A stretch of DNA of 64,000 bases, from contig NZ_RJZE01000010.1 in assembly GCF_003986935.1 (NCBI RefSeq), positions 186,001-250,000 on the forward strand, in the 5' to 3' direction. The DNA comes from Paraburkholderia kururiensis JCM 10599 = LMG 19447. Lineage in GTDB: Bacteria > Pseudomonadota > Gammaproteobacteria > Burkholderiales > Burkholderiaceae. Positions 17,200-25,405 of this stretch are shown here, in pieces; position 1 is the first letter of the stretch; each line of letters begins with the position of its first letter. Below the pieces are notes generated by a model, which searched no databases, was not told where the DNA came from, and worked only from the letters and a program-made list of their open reading frames with translations. The translations under genes were made by a program, and so were the position numbers.

Positions 17200-18131
17200 A
17201 ACCGCGTGCTGTCGTATTCGCCTATCACAACGTCGGCGTGCGCTGCCTGCAGGTGCTGCTCGCGCGCGGCGTGGACGTCGCGCTCGTGGTCACCCACGAG
17301 GACAACCCCGCCGAGAACATCTGGTTCGGCAGCGTCGCTTCGGTGGCGGCCGAACACGGCATTCCCACCATCACGCCCGCTGATCCGAAGAGCGCGGAGT
17401 TGCGTGCAGCCGTGAGCGCCGCACGGCCCGACTTCATCTTCTCGTTCTATTACCGCCACATGCTGCCCGCCGACCTGCTCGCGCTCGCCGCGCGCGGCGC
17501 GTACAACATGCACGGCTCGCTGCTGCCGAAGTACCGCGGCCGCGTGCCGGTCAACTGGGCGGTGCTCAACGGCGAGACTGAAACCGGCGCGACGCTGCAC
17601 GAGATGGCGGCGAAGCCCGACGCGGGCGCGATCGTTGCCCAGACGCCGGTGCCGATCCTGCCCGACGACACGGCCGCACAGGTGTTCGACAAGGTGACGG
17701 TCGCGGCCGAACAAACGCTGTGGCGCGTGCTGCCCGCGCTGCTCGCGGGCGAGGCGCCGCATCTGCCCAACGACCTCGCGCACGGCAGCTATTTCGGCGG
17801 CCGCAAGCCCGAAGACGGCCGCATCGACTTCGCGAAGCCCGCCCGCGAGGTCTACAACCTGATTCGCGCCGTGGCGCCGCCCTACCCGGGCGCTTTCACC
17901 GACGTGGACGGCCAGCGTTTCGTGATTGCCCGCGCGCGGCTCGCGCCGCCGGGCGCGGTCCCCGCGGATTTGCCGCCGGGCCTCGCGGTAAGCGATAATG
18001 CCCTCCTCGCGATCTGCGGCGACGGCCGTGCGATCGCCATTCATGAATTGCGGCACCAGCACGACGGCATCGAGACCGTCGTCACGCCGGCCGGATTCGC
18101 CCAGCTCATTCATTCTTCCCGTCATTCATGA
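17196..18131 (+). CDS. arnA: ArnA formyltransferase half (UDP-L-Ara4N formyltransferase)
   Basis: A 311-aa stand-alone version of the N-terminal formyltransferase domain of E. coli ArnA. It uses N10-formyltetrahydrofolate to formylate UDP-L-Ara4N. The catalytic Asn-His pair is in NMHGSLLPKYRGRVPVNW and the catalytic Asp in KPDAGAIVAQ, both intact. The C-terminal subdomain follows with PPYPGAFTDVDGQRF. It overlaps arnC upstream and the dehydrogenase gene downstream by ATGA junctions. In enterics the two activities are fused, while here they are two separate genes. Confidence 0.93.
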   Translation: MKPRAVVFAYHNVGVRCLQVLLARGVDVALVVTHEDNPAENIWFGSVASVAAEHGIPTITPADPKSAELRAAVSAARPDFIFSFYYRHMLPADLLALAARGAYNMHGSLLPKYRGRVPVNWAVLNGETETGATLHEMAAKPDAGAIVAQTPVPILPDDTAAQVFDKVTVAAEQTLWRVLPALLAGEAPHLPNDLAHGSYFGGRKPEDGRIDFAKPAREVYNLIRAVAPPYPGAFTDVDGQRFVIARARLAPPGAVPADLPPGLAVSDNALLAICGDGRAIAIHELRHQHDGIETVVTPAGFAQLIHSSRHS

Positions 18132-19195
18132 AAACCGAAGGTTTCGCCAAAAAAGTCCTGATTCTGGGTGTCAACGGCTTCATCGGCCATCACCTGTCCA
18201 AACGCATTCTCGAAACCACCGACTGGGAAGTCTTCGGGATGGACATGCAGACCGAGCGCCTCGGCGACCTCGTGAATCATGAGCGGATGCACTTCTTCGA
18301 AGGCGACATCACGATCAACAAGGAGTGGGTCGAGTATCACGTGAAGAAATGCGACGTGATCCTGCCGCTCGTCGCGATCGCCACGCCCGCCACCTATGTG
18401 AAGCAGCCGCTGCGCGTGTTCGAGCTCGACTTCGAGGCGAACCTGCCCATCGTGCGCTCGGCCGTGAAGTACGGCAAACATCTGGTGTTCCCGTCGACCT
18501 CCGAGGTCTACGGCATGTGCACCGACGAGCAGTTCGACCCGGACGCCTCGCCGCTCATCTACGGCCCGATCAACAAACCGCGCTGGATCTACGCGTGCTC
18601 GAAGCAGTTGATGGACCGCGTGATCTGGGGCTACGGCATGCAGGAAGGGCTCAACTTCACGCTGTTCCGTCCGTTCAACTGGATCGGGCCGGGCCTCGAT
18701 TCGATCTACACGCCGAAGGAAGGCAGCTCGCGCGTGGTCACGCAGTTCCTCGGCCACATCGTGCGCGGCGAGAACATCAGCCTCGTGGACGGCGGCGCCC
18801 AGAAGCGCGCTTTCACCGACATCGACGACGGCATCGACGCGCTCATGAAGATCATCGAAAACAAGGGCGGCGTGGCGTCGGGCAAGATCTACAACATCGG
18901 CAATCCGTCGAACAACTACTCGGTGCGCGAGCTCGCGAACAAGATGCTTGCGCTCGCCGGCGAGTACGCGGAATACGCGGATACGGCCAAGCAGGTGCAG
19001 CTCGTGGAAACGTCGTCGGGTGCTTACTACGGCGCCGGCTACCAGGACGTGCAGAACCGCGTGCCGAAGATCGACAACACGATGCAGGAACTCGGCTGGG
19101 CGCCGAAGTCCACCTTCGACGACGCGCTGCGCAAGATCTTCGAAGCGTATCGCGGCCACGTCGCCGAGGCGCGCGCGCTCGTCGAGCAGCAGTAA
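18128..19195 (+). CDS. ArnA dehydrogenase half (UDP-glucuronate decarboxylating oxidase)
   Basis: A 355-aa extended SDR enzyme corresponding to the C-terminal half of E. coli ArnA. It oxidises and decarboxylates UDP-glucuronate to UDP-4-ketoarabinose with NAD. Motifs: LGVNGFIGHHL (nucleotide loop), the Ser-Glu pair of PSTSEVYGMC, and the Tyr/Lys pair in WIYACSKQLMDRV. The family region QKRAFTDIDDGIDAL is also present. It is the first committed step of the pathway although it lies sixth in the operon. Start overlaps the formyltransferase stop by four bases. Confidence 0.93.
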   Translation: MKTEGFAKKVLILGVNGFIGHHLSKRILETTDWEVFGMDMQTERLGDLVNHERMHFFEGDITINKEWVEYHVKKCDVILPLVAIATPATYVKQPLRVFELDFEANLPIVRSAVKYGKHLVFPSTSEVYGMCTDEQFDPDASPLIYGPINKPRWIYACSKQLMDRVIWGYGMQEGLNFTLFRPFNWIGPGLDSIYTPKEGSSRVVTQFLGHIVRGENISLVDGGAQKRAFTDIDDGIDALMKIIENKGGVASGKIYNIGNPSNNYSVRELANKMLALAGEYAEYADTAKQVQLVETSSGAYYGAGYQDVQNRVPKIDNTMQELGWAPKSTFDDALRKIFEAYRGHVAEARALVEQQ

Positions 19196-19207
19196 GCGGG
19201 ACGCGCC

Positions 19208-20104
19208 TTGGCCCGTATCGTCCTGAAGATCGACGTCGACACGCTGCGCGGCACGCGCGAAGGCGTGCCGAATCTCGCGCGCATCTTCGACCGCTTCAAG
19301 GCCCGTGCCACGTTCCTGTTCAGCCTCGGCCCGGATCACACGGGCTGGGCGCTGCGCCGCGTGCTGCGGCCGGGGTTTCTCAAGAAGGTGTCGCGCACGT
19401 CCGTAGTGGAGCACTACGGTGTCAGGCAGTTGATGTATGGCGTGCTGCTGCCAGGCCCTGACATCGGCGTGCGCGCCGCGGCCGAAATGCGCGCCATCCA
19501 CGAAGCCGGCTTCCAATGCGGCATCCATACGTGGGACCACGTCTACTGGCAGGACAACGTGCGCAGCCGCTCGCGCGAGTGGACCGTCGCCCAGATGCAG
19601 CAGAGCCACGCGCGCTTCGTCGACGTGTTCGGCACGCCGCCCGTCACGCACGGCGCGGCCGGCTGGCAGATGAACGACGCGGCATTCGAGCAGATCGACG
19701 CGTGGGGCATGCACTACGCGTCCGACGGACGCGGACATACACCGTACCGGCCGGTGGTCAACGGCCGCACGCTCGCGCACGTGCAGATGCCCACTACGCT
19801 GCCCACGCTGGACGAAGTGTTGGGCGTGGACGGCATCGACGAGGGCAACGTCGCCGACTGGATGCTCAAGCGCACCGAGAACAATCCCTGCGACCAGGTG
19901 TTCACGCTGCACGCCGAGCTCGAAGGCCAGAAGCTTGCGCCCGTGTTCGAAGCGCTGCTGGCAGGCTGGCGCGCGCAGGGCCACACGTTCGCCACCATGG
20001 GCGACTACTACGCGACGCTGGACCACAACGCGCTGCCATCGTACCCTGTCACGTGGGGCGAGATTCCCGGCCGCTCCGGCGAGTTGATCGTTCAGCCCGA
20101 TTGA
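19208..20104 (+). CDS. arnD: 4-deoxy-4-formamido-L-arabinose-phosphoundecaprenol deformylase ArnD
   Basis: A 298-aa polysaccharide-deacetylase (NodB-fold) enzyme that removes the formyl group from the undecaprenyl-linked sugar, making the transfer pathway irreversible. The opening LKIDVDTLRGTREGVPNL carries the metal-linked Asp residues and HTWDHVYWQDN carries the two metal-ligand histidines. The start is a TTG at 19208, 12 bases after the preceding stop; a TTG start is unusual but the following sequence MARIVLKIDVDT is the family N-terminus. Last gene of the arn operon. The 203 bases downstream contain only repeats of the GTCGATC type. Confidence 0.92.
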   Translation: MARIVLKIDVDTLRGTREGVPNLARIFDRFKARATFLFSLGPDHTGWALRRVLRPGFLKKVSRTSVVEHYGVRQLMYGVLLPGPDIGVRAAAEMRAIHEAGFQCGIHTWDHVYWQDNVRSRSREWTVAQMQQSHARFVDVFGTPPVTHGAAGWQMNDAAFEQIDAWGMHYASDGRGHTPYRPVVNGRTLAHVQMPTTLPTLDEVLGVDGIDEGNVADWMLKRTENNPCDQVFTLHAELEGQKLAPVFEALLAGWRAQGHTFATMGDYYATLDHNALPSYPVTWGEIPGRSGELIVQPD

Positions 20105-20307
20105 CTGTCGATCGACTCCCGATCGATCTACGGTCGATCCCGCCGCTTCAGCAAGCCCGTTTCCCCGCAGCACGCGCGCGTCGCATCGAGGTGCAACGTG
20201 CCGTGTCTGCCGGCCGTTCCCGCTCCAGACGTGCGGCCTGCGCGATACCGTCGTGCGGCGCACATCGTCCGTCATGTCCGTCATAAAACCAACAACCGGA
20301 GAAACAC

Positions 20308-20769
20308 GTGCCCATCGCAGTCGACCAACCCGTCCCCGACTTCACCGCTCAGGCGACTGGCGGCGATTTCACGCTTTCCAGTCTTCGGGGCAAGAAGGTG
20401 GTGCTGTATTTCTATCCCAAGGACAACACGCCGGGCTGCACGACCGAAGGCCTGCAGTTCCGCGACCTGTACCCGAAGTTCAAGAAGGCCGGCGCCGAGA
20501 TCGTGGGCGTATCGCGCGACAGTGTACGTTCGCACGACAACTTCAAGGCCAAGCTGGAACTGCCGTTTACCTTGGTATCGGATGCCGACGAAGCGCTCTG
20601 CTCGCTCTTCGACGTCATCAAAATGAAGAAAATGTATGGCAAAGAGGTACGTGGAATCGAGCGTTCCACTTTCCTCATCGACGGGCAGGGCGTGCTTCGC
20701 CAGGCGTGGCGCGGCGTGCGTGTGCCGGGCCATGTCGAGGAAATCCTGGAGGCTGTACAAGCGCTTTGA
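20308..20769 (+). CDS. bcp: Thioredoxin-dependent thiol peroxidase (Bcp/PrxQ)
   Basis: A 153-aa peroxiredoxin that reduces hydroperoxides. The peroxidatic cysteine is in the motif DNTPGCTTEG at about aa 44. The resolving cysteine found five residues later in E. coli Bcp is absent (the sequence is CTTEGLQF); another cysteine, in DEALCSLFD near aa 92, could serve as resolving residue as in some PrxQ proteins. The start is GTG at 20308, which gives MPIAVDQPVPDF. The gene stands alone between arnD and phoH. Confidence 0.93.
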   Translation: MPIAVDQPVPDFTAQATGGDFTLSSLRGKKVVLYFYPKDNTPGCTTEGLQFRDLYPKFKKAGAEIVGVSRDSVRSHDNFKAKLELPFTLVSDADEALCSLFDVIKMKKMYGKEVRGIERSTFLIDGQGVLRQAWRGVRVPGHVEEILEAVQAL

Positions 20770-20782
20770 GGCGCGTTATATT
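20754..20782 (+). promoter_or_regulatory. Sigma-70 type promoter at the end of bcp
   Basis: A TGTACA hexamer inside the last codons of bcp is followed after 17 bases by TATATT. It would start transcription near 20789, about 110 bases before the terminator hairpin at 20900. It could drive a short RNA or, by read-through, phoH. Confidence 0.45.
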
Positions 20783-20788
20783 GGGTTG

Positions 20789-20938
20789 CAATGAGTGCCT
20801 GTCCACCCCATTCTTTTCGCAGTCGTGCCCGCCGCCGTCCGGCCGTTCAGTTCGCCGACGCTGATGCCGCGAGGTACGACGCGACAATGGTAGTAGTCGA
20901 GCCGCTTGCCTCGCTTACCGGGGCAGCGGCTTTTTTGT
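20789..20938 (+). ncRNA. Candidate small RNA or attenuated leader between bcp and phoH
   Basis: A 150-base segment bounded by a plausible sigma-70 promoter and a strong intrinsic terminator, with no credible coding frame. The region up to the phoH ATG at 21121 is otherwise empty. It may be an independent small RNA or a leader whose terminator limits phoH expression. I do not recognise it as any known RNA family. Confidence 0.35.
20900..20938 (+). terminator. Intrinsic terminator upstream of phoH
   Basis: Arms GCCGCTTGCC and GGGCAGCGGC pair with one bulge around a ten-base loop, followed by six T residues. It sits 180 bases before the phoH start, far from the bcp stop at 20769. Confidence 0.82.
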
Positions 20939-21120
20939 TTGCGCCCCGCCGGAGTCTCCTCCGGTCACGCGTTTTTCCCAAGGAGCCCATCGAAAACCAG
21001 GCGAACCGGCATTTTCAGACCTGAGCGCGCCGCGATACGCCTTCATGAAACGCCAACCCGGCGTTCGCATGAAGCCGCAGACGGCGCACGATACTCGACC
21101 CGATTTTTTCGAGGGACACC

Positions 21121-22977
21121 ATGCCTTTGCCTACCCCACCCAGCAAACTCGGCAACCTGCTGTCGCCTGACGAGTACAAGGCCAAAGCCCGCCCCGCAAA
21201 ACCGGTGAAGAAGCAGGCAGCCGAAGGGGAATTCACCGATACGGCTGAGTACGGCGCGGCCAGCGTTGCCACGCCGATGACCGAAGCGGCGAACGCCGCC
21301 ACCACCTTGCGGCAGGTGCCCCTGCCTTCGGCGCCCGCCATGGCCGCCGCGCTCGAGCCCGTGGCGCCCGCACCGCGTGCCCGCAAGAAACAGACGGCCG
21401 CGTTGCTGCAAACCCGCGCCGCCGAGGACGAACTCGAAGCGCCTGCCGTACCGCTCGCGCCCAGCAGGCCGGTCGCACCGGTTGCGCGCGATGGCAAATC
21501 CGCGCCGACCGAGGCACGTGCCGGCGCTGCGCCGCGCGCCCAGGGTTCGCGCAAGAAACGCGTTCACCCCGAAGAGGTGACGGAAGTCCGCAAGCTGTTC
21601 GTGCTCGACACCAACGTGCTCATGCACGACCCCACCTGTCTCTTCCGCTTCGAGGAACACGACGTCTATCTGCCGATGATGACGCTCGAAGAGCTCGACA
21701 ACCACAAGAAGGGGATGTCGGAGGTCGCACGCAACGCGCGTCAGGTGAGCCGCACACTCGACTCGCTCGTCGCGAACGCAGGGCCGATTACGGAAGGCAT
21801 TCCGCTGTCGCGCCTGGGCAGCCTCGAAGCGCTGGGCCGCCTGTATTTCCAGACGCAGCTCACGGAGATCGAACCCGTCGAGGGCCTGCCGCAAGGCAAG
21901 GCCGACAACCAGATTCTCGGCGTGGTCCGCGCGCTGCAGCGCGACCGGCAGGATCAGCTTGTCGTGCTGGTGTCGAAAGACATCAACATGCGCATCAAGG
22001 CGCACGCGCTCGGCCTGCCCGCAGAAGACTATTTCAACGACCAGGTTCTCGAAGACAAAGACCTGCTCTATACCGGCATCCGCGCCCTGCCCCAGGACTT
22101 CTGGACGAAGCACGCGAAGGGCATGGAAAGCTGGCAGGACACCAAGACCGGCACCACGTATTACCGCGTGACCGGGCCGCTCGTCGCGTCGATGCTCGTC
22201 AACGAGTTCGTGTACCTGGAGCCGCAGAACGGCGAGCCGGCGTTCCATGCGATCGTGCGTGAGCTCAACGGCAAGACGGCGCTGCTGCAAACCTTGCGCG
22301 ACTACGGGCACCACAAGAACAACGTGTGGGGTATTACGGCGCGCAATCGCGAGCAGAACTTCGCGCTGAACCTGCTGATGGATCCGGAAATCGACTTCGT
22401 CACGCTGCTCGGCCAGGCCGGCACCGGCAAGACGCTCGTCGCGCTCGCGGCGGGCCTCGCGCAGGTGCTCGACGACAAGCGCTACAACGAGATCATCGTG
22501 ACGCGCGCGACCGTGCCTGTCGGCGAGGACATCGGCTTTCTGCCCGGTACCGAAGAGGAAAAAATGCAGCCGTGGATGGGTGCATTCGACGACAACCTCG
22601 AAGTGCTTCAGAAGACCGACGACGCCGCCGGCGAATGGGGTCGCGCGGCGACGCAGGAATTGATCCGCTCGCGGCTCAAGGTGAAGAGCATGAACTTCAT
22701 GCGCGGCCGCACTTTCGTGGACAAGTACCTGATCATCGACGAGGCGCAGAACCTCACGCCCAAGCAGATGAAGACGCTCGTCACGCGCGCGGGCCCCGGC
22801 ACGAAAATCATCTGCCTTGGCAACATCGCGCAGATCGATACGCCGTACCTCACGGAGGGCAGCTCGGGCCTGACATACGTCGTAGACCGCTTCAAGGGTT
22901 GGGCGCACAGCGGCCACGTCACGCTGGCGCGTGGCGAACGCTCGCGGCTCGCAGACTACGCCTCGGACATCCTGTAG
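21121..22977 (+). CDS. PIN domain-PhoH family ATPase (PhoH2/YlaK type)
   Basis: A 618-aa fusion protein. The first 150 residues are Ala/Pro-rich and probably unstructured. A PIN nuclease domain follows from about aa 160 (KLFVLDTNVLMHDP with the first catalytic Asp, then TLEELDNHKKG). The C-terminal PhoH ATPase has Walker A GQAGTGKTLVALA (about aa 437) and Walker B YLIIDEAQNLTPKQMK. PIN-PhoH proteins are described as RNA helicase/ribonucleases. The long N-terminal extension is more than most homologues carry. It ends with a clear terminator at 23031. Confidence 0.9.
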   Translation: MPLPTPPSKLGNLLSPDEYKAKARPAKPVKKQAAEGEFTDTAEYGAASVATPMTEAANAATTLRQVPLPSAPAMAAALEPVAPAPRARKKQTAALLQTRAAEDELEAPAVPLAPSRPVAPVARDGKSAPTEARAGAAPRAQGSRKKRVHPEEVTEVRKLFVLDTNVLMHDPTCLFRFEEHDVYLPMMTLEELDNHKKGMSEVARNARQVSRTLDSLVANAGPITEGIPLSRLGSLEALGRLYFQTQLTEIEPVEGLPQGKADNQILGVVRALQRDRQDQLVVLVSKDINMRIKAHALGLPAEDYFNDQVLEDKDLLYTGIRALPQDFWTKHAKGMESWQDTKTGTTYYRVTGPLVASMLVNEFVYLEPQNGEPAFHAIVRELNGKTALLQTLRDYGHHKNNVWGITARNREQNFALNLLMDPEIDFVTLLGQAGTGKTLVALAAGLAQVLDDKRYNEIIVTRATVPVGEDIGFLPGTEEEKMQPWMGAFDDNLEVLQKTDDAAGEWGRAATQELIRSRLKVKSMNFMRGRTFVDKYLIIDEAQNLTPKQMKTLVTRAGPGTKIICLGNIAQIDTPYLTEGSSGLTYVVDRFKGWAHSGHVTLARGERSRLADYASDIL

Positions 22978-23030
22978 GCCGCCCGCCGTCTGCCGTCGCC
23001 GGCTCGCCCGGCGGCGCGAGTCTCACCACG

Positions 23031-23067
23031 AACCGCATCCGGATTGCCGGATGCGGTTCTTTTTTTG
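23031..23067 (+). terminator. Intrinsic terminator after phoH
   Basis: A perfect 12-bp stem (AACCGCATCCGG with CCGGATGCGGTT) and a four-base loop lead into a T-rich run ending at 23067. It lies 54 bases after the phoH stop. Confidence 0.93.
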
Positions 23068-23246
23068 CCCGTCCCGGAAGGGCGCCGGATCGACGCCGGC
23101 GCCTCCCGCCAACTGAACGGCAATACAACACTTAGCGCGTAAACTTCACGTAACTTATGAGGATTGCTTGCCGGAGCCGCGTCGCACGGGCTACCATCGG
23201 CACATTCCCGTATCGGGCGCGCGCCGCTCAGGCGCCCGCTTCCGCC

Positions 23247-24482
23247 ATGCTCCGTCTCTGGACTGTCCTGCTGATCGCATTGCTGCTGGCGGCGTGTTCG
23301 AGCCCTCCGCAGCGCGTGTCGCGCGCGGCAGGCGGCTCGGGTACATCCGGCGAAGCGTTTCGCACGAGGCCGCCGGGTCTGCCGAATTTCGTCGATCACA
23401 GCGTGGGACGCGAAGAAATTTCGATCCAGGCGATGAGCCTTGTCGGCGTGCCCTACCGCTGGGGCGGCAATACGCCGGAGAGCGGCTTCGATTGCAGCGG
23501 ACTCGTGCACTACGTGATCGCCCGTGCCGCGTCGGTGAATCTGCCGCGCACGACGGCGGAAATGAGCGGACGCGGTGAATCCGTCGACCCCGACGAGATC
23601 GCCCCGGGGGACCTCATTTTCTTCAACACGACGGGGCGGCCACACTCGCACGTCGGCATCTACGTCGGCAAGTTGAGGTTCGTGAATGCGCCGTCCACGG
23701 GCGGCACGGTGCGCCTCGATTACCTGACAAACCCCTATTGGGCAAAGCGCTTCGACGGCATTCGCCGCGTCGCGTCGCCGAAGACGGCGCCCACGCCATT
23801 CGATGCGCCGGCTTACGAAGCCTCGACGACACCGCCTCAGCGTGGTCCGGCGCCGCGGATCGCGACCGCGGCGGGTGCGCCGTCGCCCGCACCGGCTCGC
23901 GTGGCAGCGGTTGCGCCGCCTGAGCCTCGCGTCGCGGCAAACGTGGCGCCGTCGCCCGCTTCGGCGCAAACCTATCCACCGTATCCGCAGGACGCAGGTC
24001 GTACGAGCGTGACTGCCGCCTCCGCTGCCACGATGCCAGCTGATGCGTTCGAACCGCCTCCGCCCCAGATGAGCGCTGCGCAACGGCAAGCTCAGGCGGC
24101 AGGCGCGATTGCCCCTTCGACGTCCATTACGTCGCTCTCGTCCGCCACGTCGGGCACGCCGACCGTCGCCGCGGCGCCGTCCGTGTCGGCACCGCAAGCT
24201 GCGCCTGCGGCCGGCACCGCCTTCGAGCCGTCGGGTAATCGCCCTGCGCAAGCCACTGCGGCGCGCGCCGCCGACCCCATCGACGCCGCTGCCGACGCAT
24301 TCGAGCCGCCTCCGCCGGCCACCGTCGCGGTCCGGCAAGCCCAGCAGGCCCAGCAAACCCGACCCACAGGCGAAGCAACAGACGTCCAGGTCATGCGCGC
24401 CTCCACGGCATCGCGCGGCACGCCTGCGCCCACGCAATCCAGCGACGATCCCATCGCGCGCTTCGCCAACGGCAACTTCTGA
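23247..24482 (+). CDS. NlpC/P60 family cell-wall peptidase, lipoprotein with Pro/Ala-rich tail
   Basis: A 411-aa C40 peptidase. The ATG at 23247 gives a lipoprotein signal peptide, MLRLWTVLLIALLLAAC, with the lipobox Cys at aa 17, so the protein should be attached to a membrane facing the periplasm. The catalytic Cys is in FDCSGLVHYV (about aa 90) and the catalytic His in HSHVGIYVG (about aa 137), as in D,L-endopeptidases cutting peptidoglycan stem peptides. From aa 180 the chain is low-complexity Ala/Pro and contains two copies of ADAFEPPPP followed by an RQAQ stretch. An in-frame ATG at 23157 would bury the lipobox and is rejected. Confidence 0.88.
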   Translation: MLRLWTVLLIALLLAACSSPPQRVSRAAGGSGTSGEAFRTRPPGLPNFVDHSVGREEISIQAMSLVGVPYRWGGNTPESGFDCSGLVHYVIARAASVNLPRTTAEMSGRGESVDPDEIAPGDLIFFNTTGRPHSHVGIYVGKLRFVNAPSTGGTVRLDYLTNPYWAKRFDGIRRVASPKTAPTPFDAPAYEASTTPPQRGPAPRIATAAGAPSPAPARVAAVAPPEPRVAANVAPSPASAQTYPPYPQDAGRTSVTAASAATMPADAFEPPPPQMSAAQRQAQAAGAIAPSTSITSLSSATSGTPTVAAAPSVSAPQAAPAAGTAFEPSGNRPAQATAARAADPIDAAADAFEPPPPATVAVRQAQQAQQTRPTGEATDVQVMRASTASRGTPAPTQSSDDPIARFANGNF

Positions 24483-24570
24483 GCGACACGCGCCGCCCGT
24501 CTCGCACGCGGCCGCCCGCAGCCTCTGCTATCGTTGCGCCGTAGCGTTCCTGCCGCGGAGGGTCAACACG

Positions 24571-25377
24571 ATGGATCTCGAGCTTCGTAACAAGGTGGTA
24601 CTGGTCACGGGCGGGAGCAAAGGCATCGGCCTCGCCTGTGCTCGCGCGTTCGGGCGCGAAGGCGCCAAGGTCGCGATCGTCTCGCGCGATCCCGCGAATC
24701 TGGCGCGGGCGCGTGAGCAGCTTGCCTCCGAAGGTCTGCACGTCCATCTGACCCGCGCCGATCTACACGAGCCGCACGCCGTGGCGGATCTGGTGGAAGA
24801 CGTGACGACCTCCGTCGGGCCCATCGACGTGCTTGTCAACAGCGCCGGCGCCGCCCGCCGCTACGACCCCGAAACGCTCGACGCCGCCGCGTTCAAGGCG
24901 ACCATGGAGGCCAAATATTTCCCCTACGTCTACACGCAGCAGGAGGTGCTACGGCGCATGGTGGAACGAGCGAAATCGGCCGGCACCGAAGACGCGGGCT
25001 CGATCGTGAACATCATCGGGATGGGCGGAAAGATCGCGAGCGACATCCATATTGCGGGCGGCGCGGCCAATGCGGCGCTGATGCTCGCGACCGTGGGACT
25101 CGCGCACTATCACGCCCGCTACGGCATCCGCATCAACGCGATCAACCCCGGCGCTACGCTCACCGAGCGGCTACAGGAGGCGCTCCAGCTCGAAGCCGCA
25201 CAGCAAGGCCTGGACGCGGCCCAAGTGCTGGAGCAAGGGCAGCGCAAAGTCCCGCTCGGGCGCTTCGCGAAACCGGAGGAAATTGCCGAGGTCGCGCTCT
25301 TCCTGGCGAGCCGGCGCGCAAGCTACGTAACGGGCGCAATCATCCCCATGGATGGGGGTTCCGCGCCTCTCATCTGA
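24571..25377 (+). CDS. SDR-family oxidoreductase with atypical active site
   Basis: A 268-aa short-chain dehydrogenase/reductase fold protein. The N-terminal cofactor loop TGGSKGIGLA, the NSAG motif (VLVNSAGAARR) and the C-terminal substrate lid with YVTGAIIPMDGG are normal. The catalytic YxxxK motif is not: the aligned stretch reads DIHIAGGAANAALM, with His near the Tyr position and Gly at the Lys position, and the usual catalytic Ser region reads VNIIGMGGK. It therefore either uses different chemistry or is a binding protein. The substrate is unknown. It is a single gene convergent with pitA. Confidence 0.82.
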   Translation: MDLELRNKVVLVTGGSKGIGLACARAFGREGAKVAIVSRDPANLARAREQLASEGLHVHLTRADLHEPHAVADLVEDVTTSVGPIDVLVNSAGAARRYDPETLDAAAFKATMEAKYFPYVYTQQEVLRRMVERAKSAGTEDAGSIVNIIGMGGKIASDIHIAGGAANAALMLATVGLAHYHARYGIRINAINPGATLTERLQEALQLEAAQQGLDAAQVLEQGQRKVPLGRFAKPEEIAEVALFLASRRASYVTGAIIPMDGGSAPLI

Positions 25378-25378
25378 A

Positions 25379-25398
25379 CGGGCGGCAACCACCGCCCG
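25379..25398. terminator. GC-rich hairpin between SDR gene and pitA
   Basis: A 7-bp stem (CGGGCGG with CCGCCCG) with a six-base loop between the stops of two convergent genes. There is no T-run, so termination here would be inefficient or factor-dependent. Confidence 0.4.
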
Positions 25399-25405
25399 CC
25401 GCGGG

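Noticed and set aside
20105-20180. Cluster of GTCGATC words after arnD as an operator array
   Set aside because: The words are irregularly spaced, and short GATCGA-type words are common in high-GC DNA; nothing ties them to regulation.
20791-21024. 77-aa open frame in the bcp-phoH gap
   Set aside because: It runs through a strong terminator hairpin and has no family features.
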